Shown in pieces: positions 10,042-18,831 of a stretch of DNA of 31,550 bases. Source of the stretch: JAICIG01 sp035532215 (GTDB taxonomy: Bacteria > Planctomycetota > Planctomycetia > Pirellulales > JAICIG01); contig DATKRK010000343.1 in NCBI GenBank assembly GCA_035532215.1, positions 1 through 31,550 of the forward strand. Reading direction: 5' to 3'. Position 1 is the first letter of the stretch, and the number at the start of each line of letters is the position of its first letter. The translations under genes were made by a program, and so were the position numbers. The notes beneath the pieces were generated by a model. It saw only the letters and a program-made list of their open reading frames with translations. It had not been told where the DNA came from and searched no databases.

Positions 10042-11523
10042 ATGAATCCCTCTCGAACCGTCGCCATCGGCCTGTTGGCGATCCCCATCTTGCTCTCAGT
10101 GCAGGCCCGAGGGCAGTTTCCAGAGCTGGCCGCGCGCGTGCCGGAGACGGCTAACGCACTGGCGCTATTCAACGTCGCTCAAGTAGGCGAGCGCAACCAG
10201 GCGCTGCGCGCGAACTGGAGATCCGAGTACGAGAAATCCTTTCGCGCCGGCCGCGTTTTCCTGCCGCCAGGAGCGAGCCGTTGCGTGGCATCGGCGCAAC
10301 TCGATATCGGCTCGCTGCAACCGCTCTGGGAAATCACGCTCGTCGACTACGAGCAAGAGCCTGATCTGGCGCAGATCGCCGCGCAGCATCACAGCCAAAT
10401 CGAAAGCGTGGCAGGCGCGCCGATCGTCTCCCTTCGCGACGATCTCAGCCTGGTGCAATTAGGCGCCAATCGGTTGGCCGCCCTCTCGCCCGGCAGGCGC
10501 CAGGAAGCCTCGCGGTGGATCAAACGAACTGCGAACAAGAAGAACGTAACGCTCTCGCCCTATCTGCAAAGCGCCCTGCATTACGAAGAGCAAGGGTCCG
10601 ATATCATCCTTGCGATCGATCTCGAAGACGCCGTCGATACGGAGCAGATTCGCCAGGGCCTCGTCGATTCGCCGACGATCAAAGAGCACCGCCTCGACGT
10701 CAAACAGGTCGTTGAACTGCTGAAGGGCGTGCGGGGACTCATGCTCGGCGTTCGCATGGGCGACGAGACGCACGGCAAGCTGCGCATCGATTTCCGCGGC
10801 GATCCAACATTCTTGGGCGATGCGGCCAAACCGCTGCTCTTGGAATTGCTGTCAAAGACCGGCGCCAAGGTCGCCGACCTCGGCAACTGGACGGCGGTCG
10901 TCGAGAAGCAACGCGTGTCGCTCAAGGGCACGCTCTCGCCAAACGGTTTGCGGCGCATCACCAGCCTCGTGGAACCGCGGTCCATGGCCATGAATGCGGC
11001 CGGCCCCCCTGCGGCGGATACGGCGGCGAATTCCGCCAAACCTTCGAGCGAGACCAAACTTGACAAGCCGGTCAGCAGTTCGGAAACGGTCCAAAGCTCG
11101 AAACAATACTTCCGCTCGATTCAGACGTTGCTCGACGACTTGAACGCCGACGTCAAAAGCTCCGTCACGATCGGGCAGGCCGGCGTCTGGCTTCAGAAGT
11201 ACGCGAAGCGAATCGACTGCTTGCCGTCGTTGAATGTCGACCCCGATGCCTTGAACTACGGCGCCTACGTCAGTCAGGAACTGCGGGAGGCCTCCGCGGC
11301 GGTCAAAGGCGTCGGCATCACGTCGGGGGCGCGCCGCTCGGCGATCTACGATTCGGGCAATCGATATTTCGACCGCTATAATTCCGATGCAGTTCGACGC
11401 CAGGTCAACGCGGAAGCTCGGGCTGCCGGCGCGACTTCGGCGGTCGACATCATGAACGAAATCTATAAAGCCTCGGGCGACGTTCGCCGCACGATGTCAG
11501 AGCGCTACAAGATTGAGTTTTGA
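10042..11523 (+). CDS. Hypothetical secreted protein
   Basis: This protein of 493 residues is not one I recognise. The N-terminus MNPSRTVAIGLLAIPILLSV is a clear Sec-type signal, with probable cleavage after QARGQ. The mature part has a first globular region (about 30-310) with alternating strands and helices, a low-complexity Ala/Ser/Lys linker (about 315-345) rich in SSET and KPSS, and a helical C-terminal region (about 350-493). I chose ATG 10042; a TTG four codons upstream is less likely. It precedes the prolyl oligopeptidase gene by about 100 bases in the same orientation, but co-transcription is not certain. Codon use resembles that of its neighbours, so it is probably native and lineage-specific. 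Confidence 0.75.
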   Translation: MNPSRTVAIGLLAIPILLSVQARGQFPELAARVPETANALALFNVAQVGERNQALRANWRSEYEKSFRAGRVFLPPGASRCVASAQLDIGSLQPLWEITLVDYEQEPDLAQIAAQHHSQIESVAGAPIVSLRDDLSLVQLGANRLAALSPGRRQEASRWIKRTANKKNVTLSPYLQSALHYEEQGSDIILAIDLEDAVDTEQIRQGLVDSPTIKEHRLDVKQVVELLKGVRGLMLGVRMGDETHGKLRIDFRGDPTFLGDAAKPLLLELLSKTGAKVADLGNWTAVVEKQRVSLKGTLSPNGLRRITSLVEPRSMAMNAAGPPAADTAANSAKPSSETKLDKPVSSSETVQSSKQYFRSIQTLLDDLNADVKSSVTIGQAGVWLQKYAKRIDCLPSLNVDPDALNYGAYVSQELREASAAVKGVGITSGARRSAIYDSGNRYFDRYNSDAVRRQVNAEARAAGATSAVDIMNEIYKASGDVRRTMSERYKIEF

Positions 11524-11624
11524 CTGAACGCAGGTTCGGCGCCGCGGTCGCCGATACTGATTTATGCCTCTCCGGCGGCGTCTTTCGTTGGCGCCTGCCG
11601 CTTTAACCCAGGTGACGCACCACA

Positions 11625-13925
11625 ATGATTCCGACTTACTTTCGTTCCGAGGCTCGGCCCGGTTCACGAGGCGCCACGACTTGGCTGCTGCTTGCGGCGT
11701 TAAACGTCATATTCGTCGTCGAACCCGCCGTTGCGGCTCAAGCAGCAAACGCCCCCAAGCGCAGCGCCGCTAAACAACCTGCCGCCAGGGCCCGATCGAA
11801 AACCGCCCCTCGTCAAGGAGCCGCCGTGTCCGCCGCCGAGCCTGTTCGCCTGGAATATCCGCAAGCCCGCCGCGGCGAGCAGGTCGATGACTATCACGGC
11901 GTCGAGGTGGCCGATCCGTATCGCTGGCTCGAAGACCCCGACAGCCAAGAAACGCGAGCTTGGATCGAAGCCGAGAACAAGTTGACCTTCTCTTACCTGG
12001 AACAGATTCCCCAGCGCGAGCCGATCCGCCGGCGGCTGACGAAGCTTTGGAACTACGAGCGCTACGGCACGCCGACGAAACGCGGCGGGCGGTACTTTTA
12101 CACGCGCAACGACGGCTTGCAGAACCAGAGCGTGCTGTACTGGGCGGCGTCGCTCGACGCCGAGCCGAAGCTGCTGTTGGACCCCAATTCGCTTTCGGCG
12201 GAAGGCACGGTGGCGCTGTCGGGCACGGCCATCAGCGACGACGGCAAGCTGTTGGCGTACGGACTGGCTTCGGCCGGCTCCGACTGGCAAGAGTGGCGAG
12301 TGCGCGACGTCGAGAGCGGCAAGGATTTGGAGGACCATTTGCGCTGGGTCAAGTTTTCCGGCGCCTCGTGGACGCCCGACAGCAAAGGCTTTTTTTACAG
12401 CCGCTACGATGAGCCGGCGGCCGACGAACAACTCACCGCGCAAAACTATTTCCAAAAGCTCTACTATCATCGCGTGGGAACGCCGCAAACCGACGACCCG
12501 TTGATTTACGACCGGCCCGACGAAAAGGAGTGGGGCTTCAGCGGCCAGGTTACGGAAGACGGCCGCTACCTGACGATCACAGTCTGGCGCGGCACGGAGC
12601 GAAAGAACAACCTGTTCTATCTCGATCTCAAACAGCCCGACGCCAAGGTGGTCGAACTGTTGACCGGCTTCGAGGCGCGATACGAGTTCCTGGGCAACGA
12701 CGATGACGAGATCTGGCTGCGCACCGACCTGGACGCTGCGCGAAATCGGATCGTGGCCATCGACCTGGCCCAACCCGATCGCGAGCACTGGACCGAAATC
12801 GTTCCCGAGGCCGAAGAGGTGTTGGAGGAGGCGCACGTGGTCGGCGATCGGTTCTTCGCCGCCTACCTCAGCGACGCGCACAGCCGCATTCGCATCTTCG
12901 ATCTCAAGGGCGTGGCCCTGGGCGACGTTGAACTTCCCGGCCTCGGCACGGCCGTGGGCTTCGACGGTCGGCGCGACGATCGAGAAACGTTCTATGCCTT
13001 CACCAGTTTCACCGTGCCGACGACCATCTATCGCTTCGACCTCGATCGGAATGAAAGCGAAGTATTCCGCCGGCCGAAAGTCGATTTCGACCCCGACCGC
13101 TACGAAACCAAACAGGTCTTCTACGCCAGCAAAGACGGCACGAAGATTCCGATGTTCATCACGGCCCGCAAAGGGCTCAAGCTCGATGGCCGCAACCCGA
13201 CCTTTCTTTACGGTTACGGGGGCTTCGATATCTCGATGACTCCCGCCTTCGCCGTCGGCGGCGTGGCGTGGCTGGAATTGGGCGGCGTGTTCGCCATGCC
13301 CAACTTGCGAGGCGGCGACGAGTATGGCCGCGAGTGGCACGAAGCCGGCATGAAAGAGCGGAAGCAAAACGTGTTCGACGATTTCATCGCTGCAGCCGAG
13401 TGGCTGATCGATCAAGGCTACACGTCGCGCGAGAAGCTGGCCATCAGCGGACGCAGCAACGGCGGCTTGTTGGTTGGCGCCTGTTTGACGCAGCGGCCCG
13501 ATCTCTACGGCGCGGCGCTGCCGGCGGTCGGCGTGATGGACATGCTCCGCTTCCACAAGTTCACGATCGGCTGGGCCTGGGTTTCGGACTACGGCTCGTC
13601 GGAGAACCCCGACGAGTTCAAGGCGCTGTACGCCTATTCGCCGCTGCACAACCTCAAGCCGGGCGTGGCCTATCCGCCCACGCTGGTGACGACGGCCGAC
13701 CACGACGACCGCGTGGTGCCGGCGCACAGCTTCAAGTTCGCCGCGACGCTGCAAGCAGCCCAAGCCGGGCCGGCGCCGATCTTGATTCGCATCGAAACCA
13801 GCGCCGGCCACGGCGCGGGCAAGCCGACCTCGAAGACCATCGAAGAACTGGCCGACGGTTACGCGTTTCTCGTCAAGGCCCTGGGTATGAAAACGCCCGA
13901 GGGCTTTGGCGGCGACGAGCAATGA
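11625..13925 (+). CDS. Prolyl oligopeptidase family serine peptidase, secreted
   Basis: This S9A prolyl oligopeptidase cleaves short peptides after proline. The protein has 766 residues: an N-terminal signal sequence (hydrophobic TTWLLLAALNVIFVV ending near AVAA), a basic Ala/Lys-rich spacer (about 40-80), the N-terminal family start (YHGVEVADPYRWLEDP), a beta-propeller gate (about 130-490) and the C-terminal alpha/beta hydrolase domain. The full triad is visible: Ser611 in GRSNGG, Asp694 in DHDDRVVP and His729 in GHGAGK, with spacing close to that of the porcine enzyme. The export signal implies work in the periplasm, unlike the usually cytoplasmic eukaryotic enzyme. ATG 11625 is the only start that keeps the whole signal. 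Confidence 0.94.
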   Translation: MIPTYFRSEARPGSRGATTWLLLAALNVIFVVEPAVAAQAANAPKRSAAKQPAARARSKTAPRQGAAVSAAEPVRLEYPQARRGEQVDDYHGVEVADPYRWLEDPDSQETRAWIEAENKLTFSYLEQIPQREPIRRRLTKLWNYERYGTPTKRGGRYFYTRNDGLQNQSVLYWAASLDAEPKLLLDPNSLSAEGTVALSGTAISDDGKLLAYGLASAGSDWQEWRVRDVESGKDLEDHLRWVKFSGASWTPDSKGFFYSRYDEPAADEQLTAQNYFQKLYYHRVGTPQTDDPLIYDRPDEKEWGFSGQVTEDGRYLTITVWRGTERKNNLFYLDLKQPDAKVVELLTGFEARYEFLGNDDDEIWLRTDLDAARNRIVAIDLAQPDREHWTEIVPEAEEVLEEAHVVGDRFFAAYLSDAHSRIRIFDLKGVALGDVELPGLGTAVGFDGRRDDRETFYAFTSFTVPTTIYRFDLDRNESEVFRRPKVDFDPDRYETKQVFYASKDGTKIPMFITARKGLKLDGRNPTFLYGYGGFDISMTPAFAVGGVAWLELGGVFAMPNLRGGDEYGREWHEAGMKERKQNVFDDFIAAAEWLIDQGYTSREKLAISGRSNGGLLVGACLTQRPDLYGAALPAVGVMDMLRFHKFTIGWAWVSDYGSSENPDEFKALYAYSPLHNLKPGVAYPPTLVTTADHDDRVVPAHSFKFAATLQAAQAGPAPILIRIETSAGHGAGKPTSKTIEELADGYAFLVKALGMKTPEGFGGDEQ

Positions 13926-14259
13926 TGGCGGCTAGTCGCCAAGCTTAGAGGCCCGCGCCGCTGCCGCGGACCCGATGCAAGCTATCGACGCAGCCGACCG
14001 AGACGGCGTCCACTCCGGTCACCCAGCCGGCCCTTCTTCCATTTCTTTTCGCATTTGTTCCGGATTGCGCAAGATCACGCGGTTGCTTTTCTTGGAGCTT
14101 TCTGCGACCGGGCGCTTTCAATACGCCCTATTGGGGGGTAAAATAGTGACTTGGGCTGATTGCGCTGGGCGGCAGCCAGCCGAGTTTCGCACGAGTGTGA
14201 TTGTCGCCGTGGATCAATCAGCGAAAAACGTCGGCCAACGATTGTGGTGCTCTCGCGGC
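13926..14259. other. Intergenic region, 334 bp, with possible promoter
   Basis: The forward frame of the next gene stays open back to 13975, but its sequence here has no family similarity and its codon use is less biased. A small hairpin (GGGCG 14110-14114 with CGCCC 14124-14128) and a possible promoter at 14116-14144 lie within it. I see nothing else. Confidence 0.5.
14116..14144 (+). promoter_or_regulatory. Weak candidate promoter before FHA gene
   Basis: TAAAAT (14139-14144) is a good -10 match; TTTCAA (14116-14121) lies 17 bases upstream but matches the -35 consensus poorly. The predicted start of transcription lies about 110 bases before the ATG at 14260. Confidence 0.25.
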
Positions 14260-16311
14260 ATGATCGTGACGGTGTGCGGTCCGGGCGACGCACAAGTTTC
14301 CGTCCATGTTCCGAGGCCCTTTGCCAGGATCGGGAGCGATCGCTACGCAGAGGTGAGTCTGCCGCAAGGAGATCTGCTGCCGTGCAACTTGTACTTGCAC
14401 GCTACGGCGAACGGCATCTATTGCTTGGGGCTTTCGGAGTCGGCGCCAAACGGCTGGTTGACGCCCCATACCAGGGCTGAAATCGGGCCTTATCGCATCA
14501 AGGCCGTCTTCGACGACGAGGGAGCGCCGCCCTTGGCCGGAGACGCAGATCCGCGCAAGAAAGGCGCCTCGCCAGGTCCAGCGCCGTTGTTGAGCATCCG
14601 CGAACGCAACGGCAAGCGCAACCCCGTCGAGTTGGCGGTGGATCGGCCGCTGACGGTCATCGGCCGCCGTTCGCCCAGCGTTTTCCGGATGGCGCACCGC
14701 ACCGTTTCGCGCGTGCATTGCGTCTTGTATTGGAACGGCCGGTCGCTGTGGGCGATCGACTTGCTCAGCGCCAATCGAACGCTGCTCGCACAGGCGCCAA
14801 TCGAAGCCGCGCCGTGGAATGCCGGACAAAAGCTCTCGCTCGGAGATTTCCGTATCCGCTATCTCGGCCTGAACGATCAGGCCCCCACGCCGCGACTTTC
14901 CCAAAAGGCGGCGCCCGAAAACGAATCGGCCCCCTCGCAATCGACTCGTCCTCGCCCGCGGCGCCGCTTGCCCAAGTGGCGCCAAGCAGTTTCCGGCTCG
15001 CCGGGGCAGAACGCGCCAATTCCGAAGGCACTCGCCGAAGAGCAGGCGTCCGCCGAAGAGCTTGCCGAGTCGCCCGGTCATGGCAAAGGCGCCAAAGTCG
15101 AAAGCGAAGGTCGAAATCATTTTCCCTTGTCGATGGCGTTTCCGCCGCGCTCTGCGGGCGAGCCGAGCCCCACATCGAGCGTACCGACGGCCGTCGATCG
15201 TGGCGAGGGCTCTATCGCGAGCCGCGAACAGGGTTCACTCGCGCCGAAAGGATTGGTTTCGCCGACGAACGTTGACTCGGGCGAGGAAACAACCGAGAGC
15301 GAGCGTCAATTGCTGCACGCGCTGCGCATGCTGGCGGCCAGCGCCACAGGGTCGGACTGTGGCGACGGGGAATTGCCGCCGCAACTCTTCCAGGCTTTGT
15401 TGGCGATGGTCCAACAAGCCCTTTCGCAAGCGAATCGAGCGGAGGAATCGCCTGGCGAAATCGCCGGTTTGCTCCGCGCGGAACAGCAGTTGGCGATCGA
15501 AGCCGACAGGCCAGGCGCTCCTGCGAGGCTGCTCGAGCAGGAACTTACGATGGTCTCCCTGACCCTGGTGAAGGCCAGACAAATCGCCGAAACCAGTTTG
15601 GCTCCTGCCAAGGCGGACATCGATCGGTTAATTGATGCGATGCGCGGCCTCGAAGGGCGCCTGGCTCAACTCGTCGATGCGAGTCGGGACCAACGCTTCC
15701 CGGCAATTGAAAGCCCAGAGCAACTCGGCTCGGACGGCCCCACGACAGCGGCGCTCATCGAGCGCCGATCGTCGGAGATTTACAACCTCGCCGAGCGGGC
15801 GCCCAATTACGGTCAAACCGTTTTGCACCCGCGCCTCGCGCTGACCACAATGCAGCCAGCCGACGCCGCCGAGCAAACGGAACCGCGAATTACCGCGGCG
15901 GAGCCGGCTGCCAAGGAGGACCATTCGTCGATCGCCGGGGCGTCGTCACGAGTTTCCGTTGCGGCCCGCGCAGCCGGCCATGCCGAAGTTCCGGAGCAGG
16001 CCGCGGGCGAATTCGAGCCGGAGGCGCCGGCCAAAGATGCACGAGCCGCCGGTCGGATCGCCGGGTCGCAGCCGGCCGGTATGCCCGAGCCGCTGATGGA
16101 TGACGAAATGCTTTCTCGGCTGGTGAACTTCAAAGCGAAGCAGGACGATGTCATTCGCCGGCGCAAAGTCGTCTGGACGGCCACGGCGGCCGTCGCGTTT
16201 TTTCTGGTCGTCGCCGCAACCGGCGCGGCGAAGTTTTTTTTGAGCGGGCCCAAGAGCGACGTCCGCGCCGGCGAGTATTCGTCGCAAGATTACGCCAAGA
16301 TCACGCAATAG
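14260..16311 (+). CDS. Membrane-anchored tandem FHA-domain protein
   Basis: This protein of about 683 residues probably binds phosphothreonine peptides through FHA domains. The first 85 residues resemble a degenerate FHA fold (PRPFARIGSDRYAEVSL). A second, better domain spans about 108-205, with the typical IGRRSP, RTVSRVHCVLYW and LLSANRTLL blocks. A long polar, Ala/Glu-rich region (about 215-630) follows and is probably disordered with some coiled coil. One transmembrane helix (about 639-662, VVWTATAAVAFFLVVAATGA) lies just before the C-terminus, so the FHA domains probably face the cytoplasm as a tail-anchored protein. No partner kinase or phosphatase is adjacent. I chose ATG 14260 because it begins the FHA-like sequence; GTG 14209 and TTG 14242 are alternatives. 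Confidence 0.8.
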   Translation: MIVTVCGPGDAQVSVHVPRPFARIGSDRYAEVSLPQGDLLPCNLYLHATANGIYCLGLSESAPNGWLTPHTRAEIGPYRIKAVFDDEGAPPLAGDADPRKKGASPGPAPLLSIRERNGKRNPVELAVDRPLTVIGRRSPSVFRMAHRTVSRVHCVLYWNGRSLWAIDLLSANRTLLAQAPIEAAPWNAGQKLSLGDFRIRYLGLNDQAPTPRLSQKAAPENESAPSQSTRPRPRRRLPKWRQAVSGSPGQNAPIPKALAEEQASAEELAESPGHGKGAKVESEGRNHFPLSMAFPPRSAGEPSPTSSVPTAVDRGEGSIASREQGSLAPKGLVSPTNVDSGEETTESERQLLHALRMLAASATGSDCGDGELPPQLFQALLAMVQQALSQANRAEESPGEIAGLLRAEQQLAIEADRPGAPARLLEQELTMVSLTLVKARQIAETSLAPAKADIDRLIDAMRGLEGRLAQLVDASRDQRFPAIESPEQLGSDGPTTAALIERRSSEIYNLAERAPNYGQTVLHPRLALTTMQPADAAEQTEPRITAAEPAAKEDHSSIAGASSRVSVAARAAGHAEVPEQAAGEFEPEAPAKDARAAGRIAGSQPAGMPEPLMDDEMLSRLVNFKAKQDDVIRRRKVVWTATAAVAFFLVVAATGAAKFFLSGPKSDVRAGEYSSQDYAKITQ

Positions 16312-16404
16312 CGCTGCGATCTTGCCGAACCCGTGCGTTGGGCCCCGATATACTCTGCAGAACGCAACTTTGCAGCAGCCTCTTCTTGAAGCAGCGCGTG
16401 GCCG

Positions 16405-17172
16405 ATGTATTCGCTCGTTAAAACCCTCTTGCAGCCGTATACGCTGTTGATGCTCGTTGCCTCGGCGGCGCTAGTCAACCTCTGGTTCCGCCGCCGCGAA
16501 ACTCGGCGCAGGCTGTTGTTGCTCACCGCGCCTTTTGCGCTGTTGCTGATGCTCTCGATTCCCGCGGTCAGCCACCTGGCGTTCGGCAGTTTGGAATGGA
16601 GCTTCGTTCCGCTGGAACGATTGCCTCGCGACTCGCAAGCTATGGTGGTGCTCTCGGGCGGGCTGATTCCCGCCAATCGGTATCAACCGCAACCAATCCT
16701 GGCGGAAGATTCGCTCATGCGCTGCCTGCACGCCGCCGAGTTATATCGCGCCAGCGGCCCTCGTCCGGTCGTGCTTTCCGGCGGCATCGTCCGCAAGCAA
16801 GACGGCCCCGCATCGCTGGCCGAGTTGATGAAGACATTCCTGATCGAGCAGGGCGTTGCGCCCGGAGACTTGATCGTTGAAGACCGCTCGACGACGACTT
16901 ACGAAAATGCCGTCGAGTGCCGCAAACTGCTCGAAGTTCGCGGCATCACGCGCATCGTGCTGGTGACTGAAGCGGCCCACATGCGCCGTGCCGTCGGCTG
17001 CTTCTGCAAGCAGGGCTTCGACGTGACGCCGGCGCCTTGCCATTATCGGGCCGGACGATATGAGCATGAACTGCAGACTTATTTACCCAGCCCCGGCGCC
17101 GCGCGAGGCATTCAAGCGGTCGCTCACGAGTGGCTGGGCCTGGCTTGGTACTGGTGGCAGAACCGGATCTGA
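16405..17172 (+). CDS. YdcF/ElyC-like DUF218 membrane protein
   Basis: This protein of 255 residues has two N-terminal transmembrane helices (about 8-28 and 38-60) and then a DUF218 domain, as in E. coli ElyC and YdcF. Domain blocks are AMVVLSGGL, the AAELYRASG helix, RPVVLSGGI, VEDRSTTTYENA and the LVTEAAHMRRA region. DUF218 proteins of this layout are linked to cell-envelope or polysaccharide homeostasis, but the reaction is not established and planctomycete members are uncharacterised. No ribosome-binding site is obvious. A TATACT hexamer at 16349-16354 could be a -10 box, but no -35 box lies at good spacing. Confidence 0.85.
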   Translation: MYSLVKTLLQPYTLLMLVASAALVNLWFRRRETRRRLLLLTAPFALLLMLSIPAVSHLAFGSLEWSFVPLERLPRDSQAMVVLSGGLIPANRYQPQPILAEDSLMRCLHAAELYRASGPRPVVLSGGIVRKQDGPASLAELMKTFLIEQGVAPGDLIVEDRSTTTYENAVECRKLLEVRGITRIVLVTEAAHMRRAVGCFCKQGFDVTPAPCHYRAGRYEHELQTYLPSPGAARGIQAVAHEWLGLAWYWWQNRI

Positions 17173-17295
17173 ATCGCTCGCCTCCAAGACGCCCGCTGCA
17201 AGGCAAGCTCGGCGCAGCCGCACTGGCTTGAATTCCGATCCCCCGACTTTCGCCTTCGGCCCGCCCCCATCGCTGGCGCCGAGCCTGCCGCTCAC

Positions 17296-17301
17296 TATAA
17301 T
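17296..17301 (+). promoter_or_regulatory. Candidate -10 box upstream of glcD
   Basis: A perfect TATAAT lies 47 bases before the glcD ATG. No convincing -35 hexamer is found 16-18 bases upstream, so the site is only suggestive. Confidence 0.3.
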
Positions 17302-17347
17302 CAAGTGTTTATCTTTCCCCCGTTTTCGTCGCTGTCTTCGCCTTGCC

Positions 17348-18787
17348 ATGATTGCTTCCACGTTTCCCGCTCTCGTTGAACGATTCAGGGAACTGCTGGG
17401 CGTCGATGGAGTGCTCTCGGCGCACGGCGAATTGCTGGTCTATGAGTGCGACGGGTTCGTGATCGAAAAGAAATCGCCCGACGTGGCGGTGTTTCCGCGA
17501 ACGACCGCCGAAGTACAGCAGATCGTGCGGTGGTGCAACGAGTATGAGGTGCCGTTTCTGCCGCGAGGCGCCGGCACGAGCCTGGCGGGCGGTTGCCTGC
17601 CGGTCGGCGGCGGCGTGATGATCGTGCTCACGCGGATGAAGCGGATTCTGGAGATCAATCTTCGCGACCGCTACGCCGTCGTCGAGCCGGGCGTAGTCAA
17701 CGTCTGGCTGACGCAGGCTCTGAAGGGAACCGGCTACCACTATGCCCCCGACCCCTCGAGCCAAGGCGCCTGCACGATCGGCGGCAACGTGGCTACCAAC
17801 TCCGGCGGCCCGCACACGCTCAAGTACGGAGTGACCGTGAATCACGTGCTCGGCGTCGAGGCCGTGCTGGCCGACGGCAGCCGCGTACAGTTCGGCGGGC
17901 CGGCCGAAGATTCGCCCGGGCTCGATCTGACGGGCGCCGTGGTCGGCAGCGAAGGGACGCTGGCCATCGTCACCAAAGCCTGGGTCCGCCTGACGCGCGA
18001 CCCTCAAGGCGTGCGCACGATGCTCGGCATCTTCGAGTCGTGCGACGACGCCACCAACGCCATCAGCGAGATCATCGGCGCGGGGATCGTGCCGGCGGCG
18101 CTGGAGATGATGGACCAAGGCATTCTGGTCGCGCTCGAAGAAGCGTTTCATTTTGGCTTCCCGCTCGACGCTCAGGCGATCTTGCTGATCGAGGTCGACG
18201 GGCTGGAAGCGGGGCTCGACGCCCAACGCGATCGGATCGCTGAAATTTGCACCGCAGCCGGCGCCCGCGAAGTGCGGCAGGCCAAAACGGCCCAGGAACG
18301 ACTGTTGCTGTGGAAGTGCCGCAAGCAGGCCTTCGGCGCCGTGGGCCGGCTGAGCCCGAGCTACTGCACGCAAGACGGCGTCGTGCCGCGCACGAAGCTG
18401 CCGCACATTCTGCGGCGGATCACCGAGATCGGCCAGAAATACCAGATCCGCACCGTCAACGTGTTTCACGCCGGCGACGGCAACATCCATCCGATTCTGC
18501 TGTTCGACGAGCGCGACGCCGAGCAAATCCGCCGCGTATTGGCCGCCAGCGAAGAGATCTTGGAAGAGTGCATCGCTTGCGGCGGCAGCGTGACGGGCGA
18601 GCACGGCATCGGCGTGGAGAAGATCGGTTTCATGGAAAAGCTGTTTACGCACGACGATTTGGACGTCATGCAGCGGCTGCGGCTGGCGTTCAACCCCAAG
18701 GGCAATCTCAGCCCCGGCAAGATGCTGCCGACCGCCGGCGCCTGCGGGCTGGAGCAGCGGCATCCGGGGCGACGGGCGGCGCTTTAA
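17348..18787 (+). CDS. glcD: Glycolate oxidase subunit GlcD (FAD-linked)
   Basis: GlcD is the FAD-containing catalytic subunit of the membrane-associated glycolate oxidase, which turns glycolate into glyoxylate. The protein has 479 residues, the usual length. The FAD-binding PCMH region has the phosphate-binding loop PRGAGTSLAGG (about residues 75-85) and then GGNVATNSGGPHTLKYG. The C-terminal FAD-oxidase domain has FHAGDGNIHP and GEHGIGVEK. ATG 17348 gives the normal family N-terminus. glcE and glcF follow on the same strand, with a rhomboid-like gene between glcD and glcE, so all three oxidase subunits are present. D-lactate dehydrogenases share this fold, but the GlcE and GlcF partners favour glycolate. 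Confidence 0.93.
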   Translation: MIASTFPALVERFRELLGVDGVLSAHGELLVYECDGFVIEKKSPDVAVFPRTTAEVQQIVRWCNEYEVPFLPRGAGTSLAGGCLPVGGGVMIVLTRMKRILEINLRDRYAVVEPGVVNVWLTQALKGTGYHYAPDPSSQGACTIGGNVATNSGGPHTLKYGVTVNHVLGVEAVLADGSRVQFGGPAEDSPGLDLTGAVVGSEGTLAIVTKAWVRLTRDPQGVRTMLGIFESCDDATNAISEIIGAGIVPAALEMMDQGILVALEEAFHFGFPLDAQAILLIEVDGLEAGLDAQRDRIAEICTAAGAREVRQAKTAQERLLLWKCRKQAFGAVGRLSPSYCTQDGVVPRTKLPHILRRITEIGQKYQIRTVNVFHAGDGNIHPILLFDERDAEQIRRVLAASEEILEECIACGGSVTGEHGIGVEKIGFMEKLFTHDDLDVMQRLRLAFNPKGNLSPGKMLPTAGACGLEQRHPGRRAAL

Positions 18788-18831
18788 CCAGGCGGGCAGA
18801 ACCGAGCCAACGAAGGGAGGCAGTGCGAACC

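Noticed and set aside
11700..13922. Minus-strand open frame of 740 codons
   Set aside because: It mirrors the prolyl oligopeptidase gene almost exactly. The plus strand has a full catalytic triad, so the minus frame is a shadow.
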